Source: Lachnospiraceae bacterium (lineage in GTDB: Bacteria; Bacillota; Clostridia; Lachnospirales; Lachnospiraceae). From it: a stretch of DNA of 14,770 bases. The stretch spans positions 1-14,770 of the forward strand of contig VSNR01000109.1 in NCBI GenBank assembly GCA_009774345.1, in the 5' to 3' direction. The position numbers were made by a program, and so were the translations under genes. Below the pieces are notes generated by a model. The model had not been told where the DNA came from and searched no databases. It worked only from the letters and a program-made list of their open reading frames with translations. Shown one piece after another: positions 7,438 to 12,841 of the stretch (positions are counted from its first letter, which is position 1; each line of letters starts with the position of its first letter).

Positions 7438-8860
7438 TTACCACTGTTCCTATTGTCCTTTTTCCAAGCGTCCCATGTCGGCGCGGGAGCTTGAGAACGA
7501 CAGGATACAGTGGTTTTCTTTTGTCCAAAGTTTGCAGGAGAAGGCAGAAAAGATGCAGATCGGGGCATTGATGGTTGGGCCTTACGGGGAGGCGATGATT
7601 CATCCGTGGTACTGGGAAGGGCTGGCGCAGCTTAGCGCATGTGCGAAGATGGATGCAGTTGGGATACAGACAAATCTGAGTTTTGGTGTCAGGGAGTTCG
7701 CGGATTGCTTTGCGAGGACAGGCGGAGCGTTTGCAAAGTTACGGCTATGGGCTACATTTCATCCAGAAATGACATCCGTGTCAGATTTTGCCGCCAAGTG
7801 CAGGCAGCTTCAGGAGCAGGGGATTCAACTCTGTGCAGGCAGTGTCGGCGTGCCGCAGAACCTGAGTTTATTGCGGCAGCTCAAACAGCAGTTGGATGGA
7901 ATTTACCTCTGGGTAAATAAAATGGACGGTCTGCGGCGGGCATACACGCAGGAGGAGCGGGAGGCATTTTTGGAGATTGACCCTTATTTTGAGCGGGAAC
8001 TGATGCTGCTTCCTGCCAATGCAGCGCTGTGCCAAGGGCGGCTCTTTGTGGAGGCGGACGGAAAACTTCACACTTGTAATATCAGTGCTGTGTTGAGACA
8101 AACTAGCTGGCGGGATACCATAGACAGTTTTCCAAGTCCAGAATGCAGCAGAAAACAGTGTTCGTGTTATCTCGCATACGGAGGAAGGGCGGACTTTATG
8201 AATCAGATCTTGTTTGGCCCCTATCCGCTGTTTCGTATTCCGCGCCGTCCGAAAGCGGTATTTTTGGACATTGAGGGCACTTTGCTGCCGGACGCGGCGG
8301 GCGACAGGGTTTCTGATGGTGTTATGGAGGGATTGAACGCGCTTGCAAGAGAGGGTGTTTTGTTATTTTTTGCGACGACACTGCCTTATGAGAAAGCGAT
8401 GGAGCGTTGCCGCAGAATCCGCCATTTGTTTGCAGGCGGCATTTTTGCAGGCGGAGCGCATCTCGTATTAGAAAGTGGGGGCGATTTGAGAGAATTTTTT
8501 TATGAAATAGATGATTCATGGGTGACAGATTTATCTGTTCTGCGCAGCGAGTTTGGTTTTCGTATACTTTTGTATAGAAACATCAATAAACTTCATGAAC
8601 CACTTTACAAAGCCACGCTGTTTCGCCCAAGACATAGATCGTGGTGTTTGCAGGAGGCAGAGGAAATCTTGAGTCGTCTCTCTTTAAATATGGATAGAAT
8701 ACGATATTTTATCGAAGGAAACTGTTTACAGATAGTGGCTGCAAAAGCAGACAAAGCCAATGGTGTAAAAGTGCTGTGCAGCTGGCTGGGTATCTCACCC
8801 AAAGATGCCGCAGCGGCGGGAAATTCTGATGAGGATAAAGGGATGATGGAATTGTGCTGA
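7391..8860 (+). CDS. STM4011 family radical SAM protein fused to a C-terminal HAD domain
   Basis: The protein has 489 residues. The N-terminal half is a radical SAM domain with CNYHCSYC (Cys15, Cys19, Cys22). A later Cys group (Cys214, Cys229, Cys252, Cys257, Cys259) could hold an auxiliary iron-sulfur cluster. From about residue 288 there is a HAD-type phosphohydrolase domain: FLDIEGTLLPD holds the nucleophile Asp293, with Glu295 where most Cof-type HADs have Asp; FFATTLP supplies the motif II Thr; GNSDEDKGMMELC holds the motif IV acids. The chain stops about five residues after motif IV, so the final strand and helix usual in Cof-like HADs are missing. ATG 7391 was chosen for GGGAGG (7379-7384); ATG 7373 is an alternative. 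As I recall, STM4011 proteins are usually near 290 residues, so the HAD part looks like a lineage-specific fusion. Confidence 0.82.
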   Translation: MDRHMILYRGSLKSCNYHCSYCPFSKRPMSARELENDRIQWFSFVQSLQEKAEKMQIGALMVGPYGEAMIHPWYWEGLAQLSACAKMDAVGIQTNLSFGVREFADCFARTGGAFAKLRLWATFHPEMTSVSDFAAKCRQLQEQGIQLCAGSVGVPQNLSLLRQLKQQLDGIYLWVNKMDGLRRAYTQEEREAFLEIDPYFERELMLLPANAALCQGRLFVEADGKLHTCNISAVLRQTSWRDTIDSFPSPECSRKQCSCYLAYGGRADFMNQILFGPYPLFRIPRRPKAVFLDIEGTLLPDAAGDRVSDGVMEGLNALAREGVLLFFATTLPYEKAMERCRRIRHLFAGGIFAGGAHLVLESGGDLREFFYEIDDSWVTDLSVLRSEFGFRILLYRNINKLHEPLYKATLFRPRHRSWCLQEAEEILSRLSLNMDRIRYFIEGNCLQIVAAKADKANGVKVLCSWLGISPKDAAAAGNSDEDKGMMELC

Positions 8861-8868
8861 AAGTATGC

Positions 8869-8903
8869 TATACTCACGGCGGATTTTAGCTGTCGTGAGT
8901 ATA
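8869..8903. promoter_or_regulatory. Perfect 10-bp dyad upstream of the cotJ operon
   Basis: TATACTCACG (8869-8878) and CGTGAGTATA (8894-8903) form a perfect 10-bp inverted repeat with a 15-nt loop, starting 8 bp after the STM4011 stop. No T-run follows on either strand, so it is not a classical terminator. It could be an operator for cotJ or a weak terminator of the upstream cluster. A second dyad of the same 35-bp span with the same outer arms lies at 10610-10644. Confidence 0.5.
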
Positions 8904-8931
8904 AAATATAGTAGCATTCCCCCAAATCTGA

Positions 8932-8939
8932 CATATTAT
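8932..8939 (+). promoter_or_regulatory. Possible mother-cell sigma (SigE-like) -10 element for cotJABC
   Basis: CATATTAT fits the CATAnnnT form of the SigE -10. A start near 8945 would precede the ribosome site at 8963. The -35 region (8911-8917, GTAGCAT) is only a poor match. In Bacillus subtilis cotJ is SigE-controlled, which makes this plausible, but the sequence support is thin. Confidence 0.3.
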
Positions 8940-8978
8940 GATAATAACTATGAAAAAAGAACAAGGAGCGGTACAGAT

Positions 8979-9152
8979 ATGCAGGAATGGAAACCACAGA
9001 TGCCATTTGTAGAACAGTTTCCCGTGGCAATGGCATATGTACCATGGCAGAGAACTTGTACGATGTACGAAAATCTCGATGAAGCGTTTAAGACAGGTAC
9101 GATATTCCCAGAACTCAACAAACCATTTTTAGGGAGGAGAGTGAAAGGATGA
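8979..9152 (+). CDS. cotJA: Spore coat-associated protein CotJA
   Basis: This 57-residue protein starts at ATG 8979, 10 nt after AAGGAG (8963-8968). It has the features of CotJA: a Pro- and aromatic-rich start (PQMPFVEQFPVAMAYVPWQ), the YENLDEAFKTGTIFPELNKPF core and a short basic tail. The same frame is open upstream to 8865, but that stretch covers a hairpin and lacks a ribosome site. CotJA belongs to the inner coat layer made in the mother cell and is needed for CotJC assembly in Bacillus subtilis. It overlaps cotJB by 4 bp (ATGA). Confidence 0.9.
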   Translation: MQEWKPQMPFVEQFPVAMAYVPWQRTCTMYENLDEAFKTGTIFPELNKPFLGRRVKG

Positions 9153-9433
9153 GCGCAGGATGCAAACCTTGTATGGACTCAGAACGGCAGAAACTTTTAC
9201 AGGAGATCAGCAAAGTTGATTTTGTACTGAAAGAGCTGAATCTCTATCTCGACACCCATCCCTATGACCAGCAGGCGATGGAGCGGTTCGGACAATTTAA
9301 TGCACTCAAGAACAAACTGGTAAAGGATTATACTGAAAAGTACGGACCGCTGGTTCTGAGTATTGTTGACATGGACAGCAGGGAATGGAAATGGGCCACA
9401 CAGGATTGGCCGTGGGAAGGAGGCTATAACTAA
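9149..9433 (+). CDS. cotJB: Spore coat protein CotJB
   Basis: This 94-residue protein matches CotJB: MDSERQKLLQEISKVDFVLKELNLYLDTHPYDQQAME in the N-terminal half, then WKWATQDWPWEGGYN, the family's Trp- and Pro-rich end. It is the middle gene of the cotJ operon, overlapping cotJA by 4 bp and sharing the last base of its TAA with the ATG of cotJC. GGAGGAG lies just upstream, inside the cotJA 3' end. The role is structural, in the spore coat. Confidence 0.92.
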   Translation: MSAGCKPCMDSERQKLLQEISKVDFVLKELNLYLDTHPYDQQAMERFGQFNALKNKLVKDYTEKYGPLVLSIVDMDSREWKWATQDWPWEGGYN

Positions 9434-9975
9434 TGTGGAATTATGAAAAGAGATTACAGTATCCAGTAAAGATTACCCAGACCAATCCGCAGATTGCACA
9501 GGTTATCATTAGCCAGTATGGAGGTCCGGACGGCGAGCTTGCAGCATCCATGCGGTATCTTGCACAGCGGTATACCATGCCATACAACACGGTAGCAGGC
9601 GTATTGACAGATATCGGCACAGAGGAACTTGCCCACTTCGAAATGATTTGCGCAATCGTATACCAGTTGACGAGAAATCTCACACCAGAAGAAATCAAAG
9701 AATCTGGATTTGACAAATACTATGTGGACCATACACTTGCACTCTGGCCGCAGGCGGCAGGCGGTATCCCGTTCAATGCCTGTGAATTTCAGTCCAAGGG
9801 TGATGTGATCACAGATTTGACAGAGGACATGGCAGCAGAGCAGAAGGCAAGGACGACATATGATAATATCCTTCGTCTGGTCAAGGATCCCGATGTCTGC
9901 GATCCAATCAAGTTCTTGCGCGCAAGGGAAATTGTGCACTTCCAGCGTTTCGGTGAAGCGATGCTTACAAGGTGA
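9433..9975 (+). CDS. cotJC: CotJC manganese-catalase-like coat protein, 5' part interrupted by the 2.6-kb element
   Basis: This frame encodes 180 residues. The first 176 are CotJC, a dimanganese catalase-like protein of the spore coat: GPDGELAASMRY (Glu35), GTEELAHFE (Glu65, His68), EDMAAEQKA (Glu136) and REIVHFQRF (His169) are the expected metal ligands. After FGEA (173-176), encoded by TTCGGTGAAGCG, come four unrelated residues, MLTR, and a TGA. The natural end is encoded at 12561-12641, beyond the inserted element; joining the two copies of the 12 bp gives 198 residues, close to a normal CotJC (189 in Bacillus subtilis). The unexcised gene could still make a nearly complete enzyme without its C-terminal tail. 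A terminator follows within 45 bp, inside the element. Confidence 0.92.
   Translation: MWNYEKRLQYPVKITQTNPQIAQVIISQYGGPDGELAASMRYLAQRYTMPYNTVAGVLTDIGTEELAHFEMICAIVYQLTRNLTPEEIKESGFDKYYVDHTLALWPQAAGGIPFNACEFQSKGDVITDLTEDMAAEQKARTTYDNILRLVKDPDVCDPIKFLRAREIVHFQRFGEAMLTR
9949..9960 (+). repeat. Left attachment repeat (attL core), TTCGGTGAAGCG
   Basis: This 12-bp sequence encodes Phe173-Gly-Glu-Ala176 of CotJC and recurs exactly at 12561-12572, where it again reads FGEA in the frame of the missing CotJC end. Flanking bases differ on both sides. It is the left boundary of the element. Confidence 0.88.
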
Positions 9976-9986
9976 AGTAGATTTTT

Positions 9987-10018
9987 ACCACCAGAGGGTA
10001 TACCTTCTGGTGGTTTTT
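9987..10018 (+). terminator. Rho-independent terminator just inside the element
   Basis: ACCACCAGAGGG, loop TATA, CCTTCTGGTGGT forms a 12-bp stem with one G-T wobble, followed by TTTT (10015-10018). It points rightward, so it would stop cotJ transcripts after the truncated cotJC while the element is in place. On the minus strand the hairpin is followed by A's, so it does not serve the Uma2 gene, whose stop codon it abuts. Confidence 0.85.
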
Positions 10019-10580
10019 AGATATGGAGCAGTTTGGAAATGTCAGAGAAATTGATGTATAAATCTTCATATATATTGACTTTTAACACAGCATCAAATGT
10101 GTAGGGTACATTGAGAAGATCCTGTTCAAAATAGTTCACCGTAATATTTTTTCGCTGTGGGTCTATGATCCAATATTCGCGAACACCATAATTTTTGTAA
10201 TAGTAGAGTTTTCGGATATAATCATCCGAAGGGTTGCTGGGAGAAACAATTTCAATGATAAAATCAGGAGCACCGTTGCATCGTTTTCCATCCAGCTTGT
10301 TTTTGTCGCATATGATCATAAGATCGGGCTGTACTATGGTGAGAGGCTTATCATTTAATTTTACATCAAACGGAGCGTGAAATACACGACAGGAACCATT
10401 CTTGCTTTTGAGATAGGTGTTTAGTAAGGTTGAAAGCTCCATAGAGATGATCTGGTGATCCTGTGATGGACTTGCCATATAGGAAATCTGTCCGTCAAAA
10501 ACTTCTGCCCTGATATTTTCGGGGAGAGCCTCGTACTGTCTCAGGGTAATAATATCGGGTTGTGGTTGTAATGCTGGCAT
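10017..10580 (-). CDS. Uma2 family (DUF820) PD-(D/E)XK-like putative endonuclease
   Basis: This 187-residue minus-strand protein has the Uma2 pattern: IVQPDLMII (Asp86), PDFIIEIVSPSN (Glu110), then DDYIRKLYYYKNYGVREYWIIDP with Lys124 and the family's GVREYW-IDP signature. The fold is that of restriction-type nucleases, but the biological role of Uma2 proteins is not known. Its ATG (complement of 10578-10580) has an AGGAAAGGA ribosome site at 10590-10598, and a good promoter lies at 10649-10677. It is the only gene of the element oriented against cotJC and is probably cargo. Uma2 genes are often scattered singly or in multiple copies, so mobility fits. Confidence 0.85.
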   Translation of the reverse strand: MPALQPQPDIITLRQYEALPENIRAEVFDGQISYMASPSQDHQIISMELSTLLNTYLKSKNGSCRVFHAPFDVKLNDKPLTIVQPDLMIICDKNKLDGKRCNGAPDFIIEIVSPSNPSDDYIRKLYYYKNYGVREYWIIDPQRKNITVNYFEQDLLNVPYTFDAVLKVNIYEDLYINFSDISKLLHI

Positions 10581-10609
10581 GGATACACATCCTTTCCTGA
10601 TGATAACTT

Positions 10610-10644
10610 TATACTGGCGGTCAGTCTTTTCGATCGTCAGTATA
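10610..10644. promoter_or_regulatory. Imperfect 13-bp dyad between divergent element genes
   Basis: TATACTGGCGGTC (10610-10622) pairs with GATCGTCAGTATA (10632-10644), with two G-T wobbles and a 9-nt loop. It lies just downstream of the minus-strand -10 box, in the leader of the Uma2 gene, where a repressor could block initiation. No T-run follows. Total span and outer arms equal those of the dyad before cotJA. Confidence 0.45.
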
Positions 10645-10648
10645 TATT

Positions 10649-10677
10649 AGTATAACATAAGAGTATGGCAGTTTCAA
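10649..10677 (-). promoter_or_regulatory. Promoter of the Uma2 gene
   Basis: Read on the minus strand, TTGAAA (10672-10677), 17 bp, TATACT (10649-10654): a near-consensus vegetative promoter. Initiation near 10642 falls inside the dyad at 10610-10644. Confidence 0.7.
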
Positions 10678-10730
10678 CAGAGTATAAAAAAGCACAGCTG
10701 AACTGTAACGAAACGATTCCACTATTCCCG

Positions 10731-10739
10731 CATAGTGTA
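10731..10739 (+). promoter_or_regulatory. Possible mother-cell sigma -10 element for the recombinase operon
   Basis: CATAGTGTA matches CATAnnnTA, the -10 form of SigK, and also CATAnnnT of SigE. An AACG at 10712-10715 (15 bp upstream) could serve as the short SigK -35, one base closer than usual. No good vegetative promoter precedes this operon. The start would fall near 10746, ahead of the ribosome site at 10775. Confidence 0.4.
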
Positions 10740-10787
10740 CTTGCCGCTTCTCATAAAATATAGGGAAACCGTCAAAGGAGAACATTC

Positions 10788-10991
10788 ATGCCAAAAGCGG
10801 ATGACACTCCTACACCCGATACCCAGATACAAAAGGACAGCTTTTTCGTGGAAAAAAGTCTTTCCATAGATAATATGCGACTGACCGTTACCAACATCTA
10901 TCCCGCCTTTCAGAAAAAATCAAAACAGGAAACCCGACAGGAAATCGGAGCGCGGCTCTATCAGATTTTCAGAAAATATGCCAATGTATGA
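10788..10991 (+). CDS. Small protein translationally coupled to the recombinase; unknown
   Basis: This 67-residue protein has AAGGAG at 10775-10780, 7 nt before the ATG. The N-terminal third is polar and probably disordered; MRLTVTNIYP (30-39) looks like a beta strand, and residues 43-65 (KKSKQETRQEIGARLYQIFRKY) form a basic amphipathic helix. The layout is loosely like small TnpW-type proteins beside serine recombinases, but I do not recognise the family firmly. Its last 14 bp overlap the recombinase gene, which has no ribosome site of its own, so its translation should drive that of the recombinase. A DNA-binding or recombination-directionality role is a guess from position and charge. Confidence 0.65.
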   Translation: MPKADDTPTPDTQIQKDSFFVEKSLSIDNMRLTVTNIYPAFQKKSKQETRQEIGARLYQIFRKYANV

Positions 10992-12540
10992 TGCATTGTA
11001 TGCAAGACAGTCCATCGAAAAAAAGGACAGCATATCCGTAGAGAGCCAGCTTGAGTATTGCAGATACGAAACCCACGGGGAAGCCTGTATGGAATACACA
11101 GACAAAGGTTTCTCGGGCAAGGACACCAACCGTCCCGGCTTTGAAAAAATGATGAATGATATTCGCGCAGGAAAAATCAAACGGGTCATTGTCTACAAAC
11201 TCGACCGTATCAGCCGTTCCATTTTGGATTTTGCAAACATGATGGAGATCTTTCAGAAATACCATGTGGAGTTTGTTTCTTCCACGGAAAAATTTGATAC
11301 GTCCACGCCAATCGGCAGGGCAATGTTAAATATCTGTATCGTGTTCGCCCAACTGGAACGGGAAACCATACAAAAAAGGGTAACGGATGCTTATTATGCA
11401 AGGTGCAAGCGCGGCTTCTACATGGGCGGGCGTATCCCCTACGGCTACCGTCTGACAAATACGGTCATTGACAATATCCGCACTTCCATGTACGAGGAAA
11501 TCCCGGAAGAAAGTAAACAGCTAAAGCTGATTTATTCCATGTATGCGGACATGGACAATTCCCTTGGGGATATTGTGCGGTACTTGAATGAACATAGAAT
11601 CAAGAATCTGCGCGGCGCAAACTGGAATACCGCCCGGATCAGTGAAATGCTCCGCAATCCCGTGTATGTGCAAGCCGATATTGACGTGTATCAGTTTTTT
11701 CAAAGTCAAGGCGCGAACATCTATAACCCGGCAAGCGATTTCACGGGTTACAATGCCTGCTATCTCTACAAAGGTACGGTTTCCAACTCAAGAAAGCAGA
11801 ACGATTTGTCCGGCAAAGAGATTGTGCTTGCGCCGCATAAGGGGTTTATCCCCTCTAAGACGTGGTTAGCCTGCCGGCAACGGTGTCTGAACAACCGACA
11901 GTCCACAAAGACCTGCAAACCGAAAAATTCATGGCTCGCAGGCAAGGTAAAATGCGGCAAATGCGGTTATGCGCTGATCATACGCAAGGCAAAAACAAAG
12001 TGGGGACGTTACTTTGTTTGCAGCCAGTCAGGAAGCTGCAGAGCGGGCTGCACAGGAGCAGGATGTACGGTTTATGCGGATGTTTTGGAAGAATATATGT
12101 TTGATGTAATCAGGGAAAGATTGTCAGAATTTTCAGCTCTCAAAGAGACGGTTTTCGGAGAAAACCGGATTGCCTGCATATCTGGCACAGAAAAAGAGGG
12201 AATGCAGGTAATGTCAAAAAAGCACATACCAAAAAAAATCCGTCTGACACAGATTGAGGAAGAAATCGAAGAACTTCTCTCCAAAGTGTCCGGGGCAAGT
12301 AACGTTTTGATGAAATACATAGACGAAAAAGTATCAAAACTGGACGCAGAGCGGAAAAATTTGCAGGAAGAAATCGTTACGGCAAATGCCACAGACACAG
12401 AGGGCAGATTGAAACAGATCACCAATCATGTAAAAATATGGGAAACGCTCTCTTTTGAGGACAGACAGTCGGTAGTTGATACGCTTATCAAGGTCATTCG
12501 CATTGCAGACGGTCATATTGAAATCACCTGGAACATTTAA
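10978..12540 (+). CDS. Large serine recombinase (SpoIVCA-like site-specific integrase/excisase)
   Basis: The protein has 520 residues, near the 500 of SpoIVCA. The N-terminal resolvase domain starts ALYARQS, with Arg10 and nucleophile Ser12; YKLDRISRS (73-81) gives the conserved Asp76, Arg77 and Arg80; TPIGRAMLNICIVFAQLERE precedes helix E. The recombinase domain (about 140-300) is followed by a zinc ribbon with KCGKCG (Cys326, Cys329) and later cysteines (Cys348, Cys354), then a coiled coil at about 415-470. It should cut both attachment sites, attach through Ser12, rotate and religate. Start ATG 10978 or 10984 overlaps the upstream small gene. The stop is 20 bp from the right repeat, as usual for self-mobilising serine-recombinase elements. 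All visible catalytic residues are intact, so the element looks functional. Confidence 0.92.
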   Translation: MPMYDALYARQSIEKKDSISVESQLEYCRYETHGEACMEYTDKGFSGKDTNRPGFEKMMNDIRAGKIKRVIVYKLDRISRSILDFANMMEIFQKYHVEFVSSTEKFDTSTPIGRAMLNICIVFAQLERETIQKRVTDAYYARCKRGFYMGGRIPYGYRLTNTVIDNIRTSMYEEIPEESKQLKLIYSMYADMDNSLGDIVRYLNEHRIKNLRGANWNTARISEMLRNPVYVQADIDVYQFFQSQGANIYNPASDFTGYNACYLYKGTVSNSRKQNDLSGKEIVLAPHKGFIPSKTWLACRQRCLNNRQSTKTCKPKNSWLAGKVKCGKCGYALIIRKAKTKWGRYFVCSQSGSCRAGCTGAGCTVYADVLEEYMFDVIRERLSEFSALKETVFGENRIACISGTEKEGMQVMSKKHIPKKIRLTQIEEEIEELLSKVSGASNVLMKYIDEKVSKLDAERKNLQEEIVTANATDTEGRLKQITNHVKIWETLSFEDRQSVVDTLIKVIRIADGHIEITWNI

Positions 12541-12560
12541 CCCTACTTCAATCCTCCCGG

Positions 12561-12572
12561 TTCGGTGAAGCG
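12561..12572 (+). repeat. Right attachment repeat (attR core), TTCGGTGAAGCG
   Basis: This is the exact second copy of the 12 bp at 9949-9960. It is preceded by the element end (ATCCTCCCGG) and followed directly by codons for the missing CotJC C-terminus. Confidence 0.88.
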
Positions 12573-12641
12573 CTCCGCATCGCACAGGAGAATCTCGATT
12601 CCCGCAATTTCTATGCGTTCAATCCTGAGTTTGATAAATAA
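12561..12641 (+). CDS. cotJC: CotJC, 3' part (C-terminal tail) separated by the element
   Basis: Read from the repeat, this stretch gives FGEALRIAQENL, DSR and NFYAFNPEFDK, then TAA. It has no start or ribosome site of its own. The NFYAFNP-FDK ending is that of CotJC proteins as I know them, and it is exactly what the 5' part lacks. Excision would add 22 residues after Ala176 to give 198. The tail shows no stop or frameshift, so it appears to be under selection, as expected if it is regularly rejoined. Confidence 0.9.
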   Translation, partial: FGEALRIAQENLDSRNFYAFNPEFDK

Positions 12642-12687
12642 ATGCACACAAATTTCACTGATGCATTAAGATTCTTATGAAACCAAA

Positions 12688-12725
12688 AGCAGGTTTGCAG
12701 ATAATATGCTGTAAATCTGCTTTTT
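12688..12725 (+). terminator. Rho-independent terminator after the restored cotJC end
   Basis: AGCAGGTTTGCAG (12688-12700) pairs with CTGTAAATCTGCT (12709-12721), 13 bp with two G-T wobbles and an 8-nt loop, followed by TTTT to 12725. It would end both the recombinase transcript and the cotJABC transcript after excision, and it insulates the flavodiiron gene. Confidence 0.88.
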
Positions 12726-12755
12726 AAGGTAATTTAGATTTCGATATTTTTGGGG

Positions 12756-12783
12756 TTTTCATATCATGATTTTGTGGTACAAT
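12756..12783 (+). promoter_or_regulatory. Promoter of the flavodiiron-kptA operon
   Basis: TTTTCA (12756-12761), 16 bp, TACAAT (12778-12783), with an extended -10 TG at 12775-12776. A start near 12790 gives a leader of about 50 nt. Confidence 0.65.
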
Positions 12784-12841
12784 GATATTTAAAGACTATA
12801 AGGTTTTTAAAAACAAAATGTAGAAAAAGGAGAAGAAAACA

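Larger units (their letters stand above)
9949..12560. mobile_element. cotJC intervening element (skin-like), 2,612 bp
   Basis: The element lies between 12-bp direct repeats (9949-9960 and 12561-12572) and splits cotJC in frame. It carries a Uma2-type gene on the minus strand, a 67-residue gene, and a large serine recombinase that ends 20 bp from the right repeat. Joining the repeats deletes exactly 2,612 bp and restores CotJC. The predicted circle junction places CTACTTCA (12543-12550) and TGAAGTAG (9973-9980) as perfect 8-bp inverted arms, 34 bp apart and centred on the GA of the core, as in an attP site. The repeats, open frame and arms are seen in the sequence; excision during sporulation is inferred from known elements such as skin in sigK. 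Confidence 0.88.

Noticed and set aside
8869..8903. Rho-independent terminator after the STM4011 gene
   Set aside because: The stem is perfect, but A-rich sequence rather than a T-run follows on the plus strand, and the minus strand has none either; listed as a dyad of unknown role.
8605..9045. 146-codon minus-strand frame spanning the STM4011 end and the cotJA start
   Set aside because: It overlaps two real genes and the 8869-8903 dyad; composition and sequence do not look like a protein.
9454..9939. 161-codon open frame on the minus strand across cotJC
   Set aside because: It lies fully antisense to well-supported cotJC codons, has no ribosome site and resembles no known family.
9433..9975. 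CotJC shortening as a simple frameshift or point mutation
   Set aside because: No shift near 9960 restores the tail; the true tail is found 2.6 kb away behind an exact repeat, next to a recombinase.
9949..12560. Element as an insertion sequence or DDE transposon
   Set aside because: There are no terminal inverted repeats or DDE transposase; the recombinase is a serine type, and the 12-bp repeat is a recombination core, not a target-site duplication.
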